DNA of 64,000 bases, from the NCBI RefSeq assembly GCF_002013465.1, contig NZ_MAFC01000009.1, forward strand, positions 1 through 64,000, given 5' to 3'. This document shows positions 19,455-28,732 of the stretch, piece by piece; within the stretch, counting starts at the first letter, position 1; every line of letters begins with the position of its first letter. Both the position numbers and the translations under genes were made by a program. This DNA comes from Mycobacterium sp. D16R12. GTDB taxonomy: Bacteria; Actinomycetota; Actinomycetes; Mycobacteriales; Mycobacteriaceae. Below the pieces are notes generated by a model that had not been told where the DNA came from, did no database searches, and saw nothing but the letters and a program-made list of their open reading frames with translations.

Positions 19455-22322
19455 GTGACTGAAGCCCAGCAGGACGCCGGCAGAGCTACTGAGGAAACCG
19501 CTGAATTCCCCAAGCATCGCTACTCCGCGCAGCTCGCCGGGCAGATCGAGCACGACTGGCAACAGAATTGGGCCGACCGCGGCACGTTCCATGTCCCGAA
19601 TCCGGTGGGGTCGCTCGCACCGACCGACGGCACCCCGATTCCCGCGGACAAGATGTTTGTCCAGGACATGTTCCCCTACCCGTCGGGTGAGGGGTTGCAC
19701 GTCGGACACCCGCTGGGCTACATCGCGACGGATGTTTTTGCCCGCTTCCACCGGATGCGCGGCGCCAACGTGTTGCACGCACTGGGGTTCGACGCGTTCG
19801 GGCTGCCCGCCGAGCAGTACGCGGTGCAGACCGGCACGCACCCGCGGGTGCGCACCGAGGCCAACATCGTCAACTACAAGCGGCAGCTGGGGCGGCTCGG
19901 ACTTGGCCATGACTCACGCCGCAGCTTCGCGACCACCGACGTCGACTTCTACAAGTGGACTCAGTGGATTTTCCTGCAGATCTACAACGCCTGGTATGAC
20001 GTCGAGGCCCAGCGGGCCCGCCGCATCGACGAGCTGGTGGCCGAATTCGATTCCGGTGCGCGTACGCCCGCCGACGGCACGGTGTGGGGTGAACTGAACG
20101 ACGGGCAGCGCGCCGATCTCATCGACTCCTACCGCCTGGTGTACCAATCGGACTCGGTGGTCAACTGGTGTCCTGGGTTGGGCACCGTGCTGGCCAACGA
20201 AGAGGTCACCTCGGATGGCCGCAGCGAGCGGGGGAACTTCCCAGTTTTCCGTAAGCGGTTGCGGCAGTGGATGATGCGAATCACCGCGTACTCCGACCGG
20301 CTGATCGACGACCTGGAGTACCTGGACTGGCCCGACAAGGTCAAGGCGATCCAGCGCAACTGGATCGGCCGGTCACAGGGTGCGTCGGCGTTGTTCCCCG
20401 TCGCAGGCGTAGGCGATATCGAGGTCTTCACCACCAGGCCCGACACACTTTTCGGTGCCACCTATCTGGTGCTGGCCCCCGAGCATCCGCTGGTCGATGC
20501 GCTGGTCGGCGACGGCTGGCCGGAGGGGACCGACGCCAGGTGGACCGGCGGTCAGGACTCGCCACGTGCGGCGATCGACCAGTACCGGCGCTCCATCGCG
20601 GCCAAGAGCGATCTGGAACGTCAGGAGAACAAGGAAAAGACGGGCGTGTTCACCGGCGTGTACGCGACCAACCCGGTGAGCGGTGATCCGGTGCCGGTGT
20701 TCATCGCGGACTATGTGCTGGTGGGCTATGGCACGGGAGCCATCATGGCGGTGCCGGGACATGACCAGCGCGACTGGGATTTTGCGCATGCCTTTGGTTT
20801 GCCTGTGCGGGAAGTGATTTCCGGCGGTGATGTCACGGAGGCCGCATACACGGGCGATGGTGCGCTGGTGAACTCCGACTACCTGAACGGGCTGGACGTC
20901 CTCGCCGCCAAGGCCGAGGTGACCCGCCGGCTGGTAGACGACGGACAAGGCGAATCGCGCATCGAATACAAGCTGCGCGACTGGCTCTTTGCGCGGCAGC
21001 GCTATTGGGGCGAGCCGTTCCCCATCGTCTACGGCGAGGACGGGCGACCGCACGCATTGGGCGAGGACGTGCTGCCCGTCGAGCTGCCGGAGGTCGAGGA
21101 CTACGCACCGGTGTCCTTCGATCCCGACGACGATTCGAGCGTGCCGCTGCCCCCCCTTTCCAAGGCCACCGATTGGGTGAGCGTCGAGCTGGACCTGGGC
21201 GACGGACTCAAGCAGTACGCGCGGGATACGAACGTGATGCCGCAGTGGGCGGGCAGCTCGTGGTACGAGCTGCGCTACGCGGACCCCGATAACGCGGAAG
21301 CCTTCTGCGACAAAGAGAATGAGGCCTACTGGCTGGGTCCGCGCCCGGCCGAGCACGGTCCGGATGATCCTGGTGGCGTCGACCTGTACGTCGGCGGCAT
21401 GGAGCACGCCGTGCTGCACCTGCTGTACTCGCGGTTCTGGCACAAGGTCCTCTACGACCTCGGACACGTCAGCTCCCGCGAACCGTATCGGCGGTTGCTG
21501 AACCAGGGCTACATCCAGGCGTACGCCTACACGGACGCGCGCGGCATGTACGTCCCGGCTGCGGAGGTGCTCGAGGAGAACGGAAAGTTCTTCTATCAGG
21601 GTGCCGAAGTGAGACAAGAGTTCGGCAAGATCGGTAAGAGCCTCAAGAATTCCATCTCGCCGGATGACATCTGCGACAACTATGGCGCCGACACCCTGCG
21701 TGTGTACGAGATGTCGATGGGCCCGCTCGAGCTGTCGCGCCCGTGGGCTACAAAGGATGTCGTTGGCGCACACCGGTTCCTGCAGCGGGTGTGGCGTGCG
21801 GTGATCGATGAGGAGACCGGCAAGACCCGAGTCACCGAAGGCGACCTGACGAGCGAAGACACGCTGCGGGCGCTACACAAGACGATCGCCGGAGTCACCG
21901 AAGACTATGCGGCCCTGCGTAACAACACCGCGGCGGCCAAGTTGATCGAGTACACCAACCACCTCACCAAGGAATACCCGGAGGGTGCGCCGCGCGCGGC
22001 GGTGGAACCGCTGGTGTTGCTGCTCGCGCCGCTGGCGCCGCACCTGGCCGAGGAGCTGTGGAGCCAGCTGGGTCGCGATGAGTCGTTGGCTCACGGCCCG
22101 TTCCCGGAATCCGATGAGCGATGGCTCGTGGCCGACACGGTCGAGTACCCGATCCAGGTGAACGGCAAGGTACGTGGCCGCATCACGGTTGCCGCCGATG
22201 CGCCGGCAGGCGATATCGAGGCGGCGGCGCTCGCCGAGGAGAAGGTGCTGGAGTTCCTGGCGGGTGCCACCCCGAAGAAGGTCATCGTGGTGCCGGGCCG
22301 CATGGTGAACCTGGTCGTCTAG
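19455..22322 (+). CDS. leuS: Leucyl-tRNA synthetase
   Basis: This 955-aa class Ia synthetase charges tRNA-Leu with leucine. The HIGH signature is HVGH at residues 82-85 within [16 protein letters not shown]. The KMSKS signature is KIGKS at 725-729. The CP1 editing domain is intact, with [12 protein letters not shown] and [16 protein letters not shown], whose Asp anchors the misacylated amino acid. This editing pocket is the target of benzoxaboroles such as epetraborole in mycobacteria. GTG at 19455 is the start. The long antisense frame covering this gene is a GC-bias shadow. Confidence 0.98.
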   Translation: MTEAQQDAGRATEETAEFPKHRYSAQLAGQIEHDWQQNWADRGTFHVPNPVGSLAPTDGTPIPADKMFVQDMFPYPSGEGLHVGHPLGYIATDVFARFHRMRGANVLHALGFDAFGLPAEQYAVQTGTHPRVRTEANIVNYKRQLGRLGLGHDSRRSFATTDVDFYKWTQWIFLQIYNAWYDVEAQRARRIDELVAEFDSGARTPADGTVWGELNDGQRADLIDSYRLVYQSDSVVNWCPGLGTVLANEEVTSDGRSERGNFPVFRKRLRQWMMRITAYSDRLIDDLEYLDWPDKVKAIQRNWIGRSQGASALFPVAGVGDIEVFTTRPDTLFGATYLVLAPEHPLVDALVGDGWPEGTDARWTGGQDSPRAAIDQYRRSIAAKSDLERQENKEKTGVFTGVYATNPVSGDPVPVFIADYVLVGYGTGAIMAVPGHDQRDWDFAHAFGLPVREVISGGDVTEAAYTGDGALVNSDYLNGLDVLAAKAEVTRRLVDDGQGESRIEYKLRDWLFARQRYWGEPFPIVYGEDGRPHALGEDVLPVELPEVEDYAPVSFDPDDDSSVPLPPLSKATDWVSVELDLGDGLKQYARDTNVMPQWAGSSWYELRYADPDNAEAFCDKENEAYWLGPRPAEHGPDDPGGVDLYVGGMEHAVLHLLYSRFWHKVLYDLGHVSSREPYRRLLNQGYIQAYAYTDARGMYVPAAEVLEENGKFFYQGAEVRQEFGKIGKSLKNSISPDDICDNYGADTLRVYEMSMGPLELSRPWATKDVVGAHRFLQRVWRAVIDEETGKTRVTEGDLTSEDTLRALHKTIAGVTEDYAALRNNTAAAKLIEYTNHLTKEYPEGAPRAAVEPLVLLLAPLAPHLAEELWSQLGRDESLAHGPFPESDERWLVADTVEYPIQVNGKVRGRITVAADAPAGDIEAAALAEEKVLEFLAGATPKKVIVVPGRMVNLVV

Positions 22323-22388
22323 GGCGCTCGTTCAGATCGATCCGTCCAGAGCCTTCCATTTCAAGATCACGAGGGCCAGGATGGGCAG

Positions 22389-22568
22389 ATGGACGCACGC
22401 GATACTGCCGCCAGGGTGGTGCCGGATCTGGCGGCCGTTGCCGAAGCGGTCGCATCCACTATCCGTACAGGTGATCGCGGTAAGGGCGAATTTCTGGCCT
22501 ACCTGAACCAGACGCTGCCGTACAGCGATATCTGGTGCCTGCCCCTGCGCCGCCGCGACGACGACTGA
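22389..22568 (+). CDS. Small 59-aa protein downstream of leuS
   Basis: ATG at 22389 to TGA at 22568 gives a 59-aa protein starting MDARDTAARVV and ending DIWCLPLRRRDDD. It is mostly helical and amphipathic in the first half (VVPDLAAVAEAVASTIR) with a compact aromatic/Cys end. Codon third positions are strongly GC, like real genes here. It fills the space between leuS and the convergent SDR, leaving a single base between the two stop codons. I do not recognise the family. Confidence 0.6.
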   Translation: MDARDTAARVVPDLAAVAEAVASTIRTGDRGKGEFLAYLNQTLPYSDIWCLPLRRRDDD

Positions 22569-22569
22569 T

Positions 22570-23235
22570 TCAGTTCTGCCGCACCACGATCTGGTGAACG
22601 CGAGCGTCGCGCGGAAGGTTCACGGCGTCGGCGACCAGCTGGGCCACGGACTCGGGGCGCATGTACTCGGCCGGATCGTATTCGCGCCCTTCGTGTTCGG
22701 TGAGCTCTTGCTGCATGGGTGTGCTGATTCGGCCGGGATGCACCGAGGTCACCCGAAGTAGTGGTTCCTCGGCCCGCAGCACATCGGCGAATCCGCGCAG
22801 CGCGAACTTGCTCGTGGAATACGAGCCGATGCCCGGGTGTGCGTTTATCCCCGCTCCGGAATTGATGAACACCACGTCGCCCTGCGCCGCGCGCAGGGCG
22901 GGAAGAAGTGCCTGGGTGAGCGCCACCGGTGCTAACACGTTGACCTCAAGGGTCTTTCGCCAGTCGGCCAGATTCGAGTCGGCGATCGTCGCCGGATAGG
23001 AAACCCCGGCGTTGTGCACCAGGAGGTCGAGTTCCCGGATATCGGCCGCGGCTGCCAGCACCGCGTCCTGGTCGCCCAAGTCCACCGGCCACGCGGTTGC
23101 GCCTAATTCCGCGGCCAGCTCGTCGAGTCGTGCGGAGGGTCGGCCGCCCAACAGCAGTGCATGAGTGGGGGCGAGTGCACGCGCGATCGCGGCGCCGAGC
23201 CCGCCGCTTGCGCCGGTGATGAGAGCCAGGGGCAT
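22570..23235 (-). CDS. Short-chain dehydrogenase/reductase (SDR)
   Basis: This 221-aa classical SDR has the cofactor loop TGASGGLG at the N terminus, the NAG motif (LLVHNAG), and the catalytic Ser...YxxxK (INSGAGINAHPGIGSYSTSK). It should oxidise or reduce an alcohol or ketone with NAD(P); the substrate is unknown. ATG at 23235 (MPLALITGASGG) is the only start that fits the fold; the open frame upstream is an antisense extension through the next gene. It shares a divergent promoter with glucosylglycerate hydrolase. Confidence 0.9.
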   Translation of the reverse strand: MPLALITGASGGLGAAIARALAPTHALLLGGRPSARLDELAAELGATAWPVDLGDQDAVLAAAADIRELDLLVHNAGVSYPATIADSNLADWRKTLEVNVLAPVALTQALLPALRAAQGDVVFINSGAGINAHPGIGSYSTSKFALRGFADVLRAEEPLLRVTSVHPGRISTPMQQELTEHEGREYDPAEYMRPESVAQLVADAVNLPRDARVHQIVVRQN

Positions 23236-23290
23236 GCGCGCCAGGCTAGCCTGCTTGGCCCGAATATCGACTTTTGGCGGCTTCTCCTCG

Positions 23291-23309
23291 CACTTTCGCA
23301 CCGAAAGTG
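23291..23309. promoter_or_regulatory. 8-3-8 palindrome in the SDR/ggH divergent promoter
   Basis: CACTTTCG at 23291-23298 and CGAAAGTG at 23302-23309 form a perfect dyad with a 3-bp centre. It lies in the 120-bp gap between the two divergent starts, a typical place for an operator serving one or both genes. The cognate regulator is unknown. Confidence 0.5.
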
Positions 23310-23355
23310 TGCTTTCGACGAGAGGGAATGGCCGGGTACGCCGCACAATGGACGG

Positions 23356-24696
23356 ATGCCGTCCCACCCGATGTTCACTCCCACGCAGCTGGCCGCTCGT
23401 GCGGCGTACCTGCTCAGAGGAAATGACCGGGGGACGATGACCAGTGCCGCACCCAAGTTGTACCCGCACATGTGGAGCTGGGATGCGGCATTCGTGGCGG
23501 TGGGGCTGGCACCGCTGAGCGTCGAACGTGCCGTTACCGAACTGGATACTCTGCTTTCGGCGCAATGGGCCAACGGGATGATCCCGCATATCGTCTTCGC
23601 CAACGGGGTCGACGGCTATTTTCCCGGGCCGGCGCGTTGGCAGACTTCGACGCTGGCCGTGAATGCGCCGTCGAACTATCAGACATCGGGTATCACCCAG
23701 CCGCCGGTACATGCCATAGCGGTGCAACGCATCTTGGACCACGCGCGTCGCCGGGGCCGTAGCGCCCGGGGGATCGCCGAGGCGTTTCTGGACCGGCGCT
23801 GGGCAGACTTGATGCGGTGGCATCGTTGGCTCGCGGAGGCACGAGATCAGCACCAGCACGGTCGAATCACCCTGTATCACGGGTGGGAATCGGGGATGGA
23901 CAACTCGCCGCGCTGGGACAGTGCGTACGCCAATGTGGTCCCGGGCGAGCTGCCGCCGTATGTGCGGGAGGACACCGCGATCATCACCGACGCCTCGCAG
24001 CGCCCCAAGGACGCCGAGTACGACGTGTACCTCTGGCTGCTCGAAGAGATGAAATCGGTGGGGTACGACGATGCCCGGTTGCCGGGCGTGATGAGTTTTG
24101 TCATGGAGGACGTGTTCGTCTCGGCGATCTTCGCCGTGGCCTGCGAGGTGCTGGCCACCATCGGCGAGGAGCACGCCCGGCCGCGCGCCGATGTGCGCGA
24201 ACTACATGGTTGGGCCGACCGATTCCGGCGCGGAGTTGTCGATACCACCGAGGAACGCAGCGGTGCAGCAAGGGATTTTGATGTCAAGACGGGCAAGTGG
24301 GTGGCGACCGACACGGTTGCCATGTTCGCGCCACTGCTCTCCGGTGGTCTGCCACGCCCACAGGAACTGGCACTGCTGAGGCTGCTGGAAGGCCCGCGAT
24401 TCTGCGGCCATCCCGACTTGCGATACGCGCTGGTGCCGTCGACGTCGCCGGTGTCCCGGGACTTTCGGCCGCGCGAGTACTGGCGGGGCCCGGTCTGGCC
24501 GGTACTCACCTGGCTGTTCTGTTGGGCGTTCGAGCGGCGCGGCTGGAGCGAACGTGCCTTCCTGCTGCGGCAGGAAGGACTGCGTCAGGCGGGTGACGGG
24601 TCCTTCGCGGAATACTACGAGCCGTTTACCGGTGCGCCGTTGGGCAGCATGCAGCAATCCTGGACGGCCGCAGCGGTTCTGGACTGGCTGGGCTAA
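23356..24696 (+). CDS. ggh: Glucosylglycerate hydrolase (GH63 family)
   Basis: This 446-aa enzyme hydrolyses glucosylglycerate to glucose and glycerate. The length equals that recalled for the Mycolicibacterium hassiacum enzyme, and the residues described there as catalytic are in place: Asp182 in GWESGMDNSPRWDS and Glu419 in GSFAEYYEPF. The (alpha/alpha)6-barrel family motifs YPHMWSWDAAF and REYWRGPVWP are clear. In rapid growers glucosylglycerate accumulates under nitrogen limitation and is consumed on recovery. ATG at 23356 is the start. The 3' end overlaps the convergent Lrp gene by 2 bp. Confidence 0.93.
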   Translation: MPSHPMFTPTQLAARAAYLLRGNDRGTMTSAAPKLYPHMWSWDAAFVAVGLAPLSVERAVTELDTLLSAQWANGMIPHIVFANGVDGYFPGPARWQTSTLAVNAPSNYQTSGITQPPVHAIAVQRILDHARRRGRSARGIAEAFLDRRWADLMRWHRWLAEARDQHQHGRITLYHGWESGMDNSPRWDSAYANVVPGELPPYVREDTAIITDASQRPKDAEYDVYLWLLEEMKSVGYDDARLPGVMSFVMEDVFVSAIFAVACEVLATIGEEHARPRADVRELHGWADRFRRGVVDTTEERSGAARDFDVKTGKWVATDTVAMFAPLLSGGLPRPQELALLRLLEGPRFCGHPDLRYALVPSTSPVSRDFRPREYWRGPVWPVLTWLFCWAFERRGWSERAFLLRQEGLRQAGDGSFAEYYEPFTGAPLGSMQQSWTAAAVLDWLG

Positions 24697-25172
24697 ATAT
24701 CAGTCGTGCCGGCCAGGCGCCGCAGCAGTGGTGTCATCCGGAATGCGACCAACTCGTGCATGGCGATCGCGATGGATGTGCGGGTGATGCCCGGGATATC
24801 GAGGATGTTCCCCGCGATTCGGTAGAGGTCGTCGCTATCGACCGCCACCACCTTGATCATCAGGTCATCGGCGCCCGCTAGGCCGTGTACCTGCACCACC
24901 TCCGGTACGTCGGCGAGCGCCGCCCCGATGGCTCTGAGCTGATGCTGGTCGATGCGCGCAGTGACGTAAGCCGTCATGGGATAGCCCATCGCGCGCGGCA
25001 CGATCTGGTGGTCGATACCGGCCAGGGCCTCGTGCTGGTCCCAGCGGGTCAGCCGCGCCTGCACGGTGTTGCGCGACAGATTCAGCCGGTGCGCCAGCTC
25101 CACTCCGGACGCCCGGGGTGTTTGCGTGAGCGCGAGTAACAACTTGGCGTCGGTGGCGTCCAGAGTGGTCAT
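24693..25172 (-). CDS. Lrp/AsnC family transcriptional regulator
   Basis: This 159-aa regulator has an N-terminal HTH (LDATDAKLLLALTQTPRASGVELAHRL, NLSRNTVQARLTRW) and a C-terminal RAM effector domain (VVQVHGLAGADDLMIKVVA). ATG at 25172 is chosen by family length. It is divergent from the E1a-E1b-E2 operon, and three copies of a GCGCARTAT motif lie in the shared promoter. It therefore likely controls that operon and itself in response to an amino acid, plausibly a branched-chain one. Confidence 0.9.
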   Translation of the reverse strand: MTTLDATDAKLLLALTQTPRASGVELAHRLNLSRNTVQARLTRWDQHEALAGIDHQIVPRAMGYPMTAYVTARIDQHQLRAIGAALADVPEVVQVHGLAGADDLMIKVVAVDSDDLYRIAGNILDIPGITRTSIAIAMHELVAFRMTPLLRRLAGTTDI

Positions 25173-25175
25173 AGC

Positions 25176-25252
25176 GCGCAGTATCGCACAGAATGACGGG
25201 ACCAATATGGGCAGAATGCGCAATATGACACGCATCGGTTGCGCAGTATGAC
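25176..25252. promoter_or_regulatory. Three repeated GCGCARTAT(GAC) boxes, likely Lrp sites
   Basis: GCGCAGTAT at 25176, GCGCAATATGAC at 25218 and GCGCAGTATGAC at 25241 lie in the same orientation in the Lrp/bkd divergent gap. Spacings are 42 and 23 bp, roughly four and two helical turns, as expected for a regulator that binds cooperatively on one face of the DNA. Confidence 0.55.
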
Positions 25253-25335
25253 TATCTGATGCACTGTGAGTCATGACACAACCACAGGGTGGTGGTCATC
25301 GGTAAGCGGTGCTTCACTTGGTTAGCGAGGCGGGT

Positions 25336-26415
25336 ATGGAAACCATCCAGCTCCTGGATCCGGAAGGCGTCCGGGTCGAGAATTCGGCGTACACGCCGCT
25401 GGTCGCGGATATCGGCGATGAGCAGCTTGCCGCGCTGTATGAGGACATGGTGGTGGTCCGCCGCATCGACACTGAGGCCACCGCGCTGCAGCGTCAGGGT
25501 GAGCTCGCGTTGTGGGCGCCGCTGCTGGGCCAGGAGGCTGCGCAGGTGGGCTCCGCCCGTGCGCTGGCGCACGATGACTTCGCCTTCACCAGCTTTCGTG
25601 AGCACGGTGTCGCGTACTGCCGCGGCGTCGAACCCACCGCGATGCTCCAGTTCTGGCGCGGTTCCACGCAGTCGGGCTGGAATCCCCGCGACCACAACGT
25701 CACTGCGCCCGCGATCATCGTCGGCGCGCAATCGCTGCACGCCACCGGATACGCCATGGGCGTCAAGTTCGACGGGGCGGATACCGCGGTCATCGCGTAC
25801 TTCGGCGATGGTGCCACCAGTGAGGGCGATGTATCGGAGGCGTTCGCGTTCGCATCGAGTTTCGGTGCGCCCGTTGTCTTCTTCTGTCAGAACAACCAGT
25901 GGGCCATCAGCGAGCCGGTCCGGGTGCAGAGCCACCTGCCGTTGGCGGCGCGTGGCACCGGATTCGGTGTGCCGGGAATTCAGGTGGACGGCAACGATGT
26001 ACTCGCGGTGATGGCCGCGACTCGGGCGGCGCTGCGGCGCGCGCGCGAGGGCAGCGGGCCCACTCTCATCGAAGCGGTCACCTATCGGATGGGGCCGCAC
26101 ACCACCTCCGATGACCCGACCAAGTACCGCAATTCCGCCGAGCTCGAAGAGTGGCGCGCCAAGGACCCGCTGGCGCGGGTGGAGAAGTACCTGGCGAGGC
26201 GAGGAGCGCTGACGGATTCGGAGAAGCAGCGCATCGCGGCCAGGGCAGATAAGGTCGCCGCCGAGATGCGCGCCGGATGTCTCGGCACGATCGAGCCGAC
26301 CGCTGCGGATATGTTCAATCACGTATACGCAGAACCACATTCGCTCGTCGCCGCGGAACGTCGCGACTATTTGGAATACCTCGCAGGCTTTGAAGATGAA
26401 GGGATCGCATCATGA
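25336..26415 (+). CDS. bkdA: 2-oxoacid dehydrogenase E1 alpha (branched-chain type)
   Basis: This 359-aa subunit decarboxylates a 2-oxoacid on thiamine diphosphate. The ThDP motif is GDGATSEGD followed by the NNQWAIS end, and the E1-alpha region RRIDTEATALQRQGEL is clear. ATG at 25336 (METIQLLDPEG) follows GAGGCGG; GTG at 25309 is less likely. It is the first gene of an operon with E1 beta (ATGA overlap) and E2. Automatic annotation may say pyruvate dehydrogenase; the adjacent Lrp gene and close similarity to mycobacterial BkdA favour branched-chain oxoacids. Confidence 0.9.
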   Translation: METIQLLDPEGVRVENSAYTPLVADIGDEQLAALYEDMVVVRRIDTEATALQRQGELALWAPLLGQEAAQVGSARALAHDDFAFTSFREHGVAYCRGVEPTAMLQFWRGSTQSGWNPRDHNVTAPAIIVGAQSLHATGYAMGVKFDGADTAVIAYFGDGATSEGDVSEAFAFASSFGAPVVFFCQNNQWAISEPVRVQSHLPLAARGTGFGVPGIQVDGNDVLAVMAATRAALRRAREGSGPTLIEAVTYRMGPHTTSDDPTKYRNSAELEEWRAKDPLARVEKYLARRGALTDSEKQRIAARADKVAAEMRAGCLGTIEPTAADMFNHVYAEPHSLVAAERRDYLEYLAGFEDEGIAS

Positions 26416-27395
26416 CCAGAATGACCATGTCCGGTGCCCTGAACGCGGGTCTGCGTGCGGCCCTGGAAGACGATGACAAGGTGATCGTCATGGGGGAGGA
26501 CGTCGGCAAGCTCGGCGGCGTCTTCCGCGTCACCGACGGGCTACAGAAGGACTTCGGGGACCATCGAGTCATCGATACCCCGCTTGCCGAATCCGGAATC
26601 ATCGGTACCGCAGTGGGTTTGGCGATGCGCGGATACCGGCCTGTGTGTGAGATCCAGTTCGATGGCTTCGTGTACCCGGCCTTTGACCAGATCGTCAGTC
26701 AGGTGGCCAAGCTGCATTACCGGACCAAGGGGGCGGTGGGTATGCCGTTGACCATCCGCATCCCGTTTGGTGGTGGAATCGGTGCGGTGGAGCACCATTC
26801 GGAATCGCCGGAGGCGTACTTCGCCCACACCGCCGGACTGCGGGTGGTGGCTTGCGGATCGCCGCAGGACGCTTACGACATGATCCGCCAGTCCGTGGCG
26901 TGCGATGACCCGGTCATCTTTTTCGAGCCGAAGCGCCGCTACTGGGAGAAGGGCGAGGTCAACCTGGAAGACACGGGGACCTCGGCCCTTTCGCTGTCCT
27001 CTGCCCGTATCGTCCGGCCTGGCACCGCCGCGACCATCGCCGCATACGGTCCGATGGTCGCCGTCGCCACCGCCGCGGCGGATATGGCAGCCGCGGAGGG
27101 CATATCGATCGAGGTGGTCGATCTGCGCTCCCTCTCGCCGGTCGACTTCGACACCCTGGAGGCGTCGGTACGCAAGACCGGACGTCTGGTGGTGGTTCAC
27201 GAAGCGTCGGTATTCATGGGATTGGGCGCGGAGATCGCGGCACGCATCACCGAGCGGTGCTTCTATCACCTAGAGGCTCCGGTCCTGAGGGTCGGCGGCT
27301 TCGCCCTGCCGTACCCCGCCAACAAGGTGGAACACCACTACCTGCCCGACGCGGAGCGGGTGATGGACGCCGTCGACCGCGCCATCGCCGCGTAG
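26412..27395 (+). CDS. bkdB: 2-oxoacid dehydrogenase E1 beta
   Basis: This 327-aa beta subunit pairs with the upstream alpha subunit. Recognisable elements are the transketolase-like pyrimidine-binding domain (MGEDVGKLGGVFRVTDGL, PLAESGIIGTAVGLAMRG) and a C-terminal domain with EVVDLRSLSPVD and VVVHEAS. The ATG overlaps the alpha stop (ATGA at 26412-26415), so the two are translationally coupled for equal production. Confidence 0.93.
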   Translation: MTRMTMSGALNAGLRAALEDDDKVIVMGEDVGKLGGVFRVTDGLQKDFGDHRVIDTPLAESGIIGTAVGLAMRGYRPVCEIQFDGFVYPAFDQIVSQVAKLHYRTKGAVGMPLTIRIPFGGGIGAVEHHSESPEAYFAHTAGLRVVACGSPQDAYDMIRQSVACDDPVIFFEPKRRYWEKGEVNLEDTGTSALSLSSARIVRPGTAATIAAYGPMVAVATAAADMAAAEGISIEVVDLRSLSPVDFDTLEASVRKTGRLVVVHEASVFMGLGAEIAARITERCFYHLEAPVLRVGGFALPYPANKVEHHYLPDAERVMDAVDRAIAA

Positions 27396-27411
27396 GAGGG
27401 GTACGAAATCC

Positions 27412-28683
27412 ATGACAGTCAAACAGTTTCTGCTCCCAGACCTCGGTGAGGGGCTCACCGAAGCCGATCTGATCTCCTGGAAGGTGAAGGTCGGCGACGA
27501 GGTAAAGCTGAACCAGGTACTCGCCGATGTGGAGACCGCGAAAGCGATGGTCGAGCTGCCGTCCCCCTATGAAGGAACGGTGGTGGCATTGGAGGCGACC
27601 GAGAATTCGACCCTTGCGGTCGGTTCACCGCTGATCTCAATCGAGGTGGCGGGCGCGGAACCGGACGCGCCCGCCAACCTGGTCGGCTACGGTCCGTCGG
27701 AATCGAGTGGCCAGACTCGGCGTCGACGTCGTGCGGGAACGGGGGCCGCAGCGCTGGCTCTGGTGGAAGAGACGGAGGCGCCCGCGCCGGTGCCAGTTCA
27801 GCCGGCGGCCCTGGATCAGTCTCGCGCGGCCGCCAAACCATCGGTCCGCAAGCTGGCCGCCGAGCTTGGCGTGACCCTCGACCTGATCAGCGGCACAGGC
27901 ATCGGTGGCAGCATCACCCGACAGGATGTGGAGGCCTACACCCGCAGCCTCACCGCCCGCGCCCCGCAGATGGAATCCGCGGCCCCGGTGGGCGGGGAGA
28001 CGCGGATTCCCATCGCGGGCGTCCGCAAGCACACCGCGGCCGCCATGGTGCGCAGCGCCTTCACCGCTCCGCATGTCACCGAATTCCTGACGGTCGACAT
28101 GACCGCGACGATGGATCTGCTCGCCGAGTTGAAGGCCAGGTACCCCGACCTCAAGCTGACCCCGATGACACTGGTCGCGCGGATGGTGCTGCTGACACTG
28201 CGGTCGCACCCCTCGCTCAACTCCAGCTGGGATGAACAGGCCGGCGAGATCGTCACCAAGCACTACGTGAACCTCGGCGTGGCGGCAGCGACCGAGCGGG
28301 GACTGGTGGTCCCGAACGTCAAGAGCGCCAACGGGATGTCGCTGCGTGAGTTGGCGGTGGCCTTCGCGCAGTTGGTGACCACCGCGCGTGAGGGAAAGAC
28401 CGCGCCCGCCGATATGACCGGTGGAACGTTCACGTTGACCAACATCGGAGTCTTCGGCATCGATGCGGGCACCCCGATCATCAATCCGGGTGAAGCGGCC
28501 ATCTTGGCCCTGGGCTCGATCGCCAAACGGCCCTGGGTGGTGGACGGCAAGCTGGCGGTCCGGGACGTCACCACCCTGGGGTTGTCGTTCGATCATCGGC
28601 TGGTCGATGGTGAGCAGGGGTCGAAGTTCCTCGCGGATCTGGGTGCGATGCTCACTGATCCCCGCATGGCACTGGTGGTGTAG
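27412..28683 (+). CDS. bkdC: Dihydrolipoamide acyltransferase E2
   Basis: This 423-aa E2 core accepts the acyl group from E1 on lipoate and passes it to CoA. One lipoyl domain spans residues 1-80, with Lys44 in DVETAKAMVE as the lipoylation site. A peripheral subunit-binding domain lies near residues 140-175 (VRKLAAELGVTLDLISGTG). The catalytic domain ends with the DHRLVDG motif. The gap of 16 bp from E1 beta holds a GGAGG-type ribosome site. No E3 gene follows, so the complex likely uses a lipoamide dehydrogenase encoded elsewhere. Confidence 0.93.
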   Translation: MTVKQFLLPDLGEGLTEADLISWKVKVGDEVKLNQVLADVETAKAMVELPSPYEGTVVALEATENSTLAVGSPLISIEVAGAEPDAPANLVGYGPSESSGQTRRRRRAGTGAAALALVEETEAPAPVPVQPAALDQSRAAAKPSVRKLAAELGVTLDLISGTGIGGSITRQDVEAYTRSLTARAPQMESAAPVGGETRIPIAGVRKHTAAAMVRSAFTAPHVTEFLTVDMTATMDLLAELKARYPDLKLTPMTLVARMVLLTLRSHPSLNSSWDEQAGEIVTKHYVNLGVAAATERGLVVPNVKSANGMSLRELAVAFAQLVTTAREGKTAPADMTGGTFTLTNIGVFGIDAGTPIINPGEAAILALGSIAKRPWVVDGKLAVRDVTTLGLSFDHRLVDGEQGSKFLADLGAMLTDPRMALVV

Positions 28684-28732
28684 CTACACTCCTAGCAAAC
28701 CTTGATCGAGGGTTGCGGGGACAGGGGGGTGC

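Noticed and set aside
20373..21773. 466-aa minus-strand open frame
   Set aside because: It lies wholly antisense to leuS, whose motifs are unmistakable; long antisense frames are expected at this GC content.
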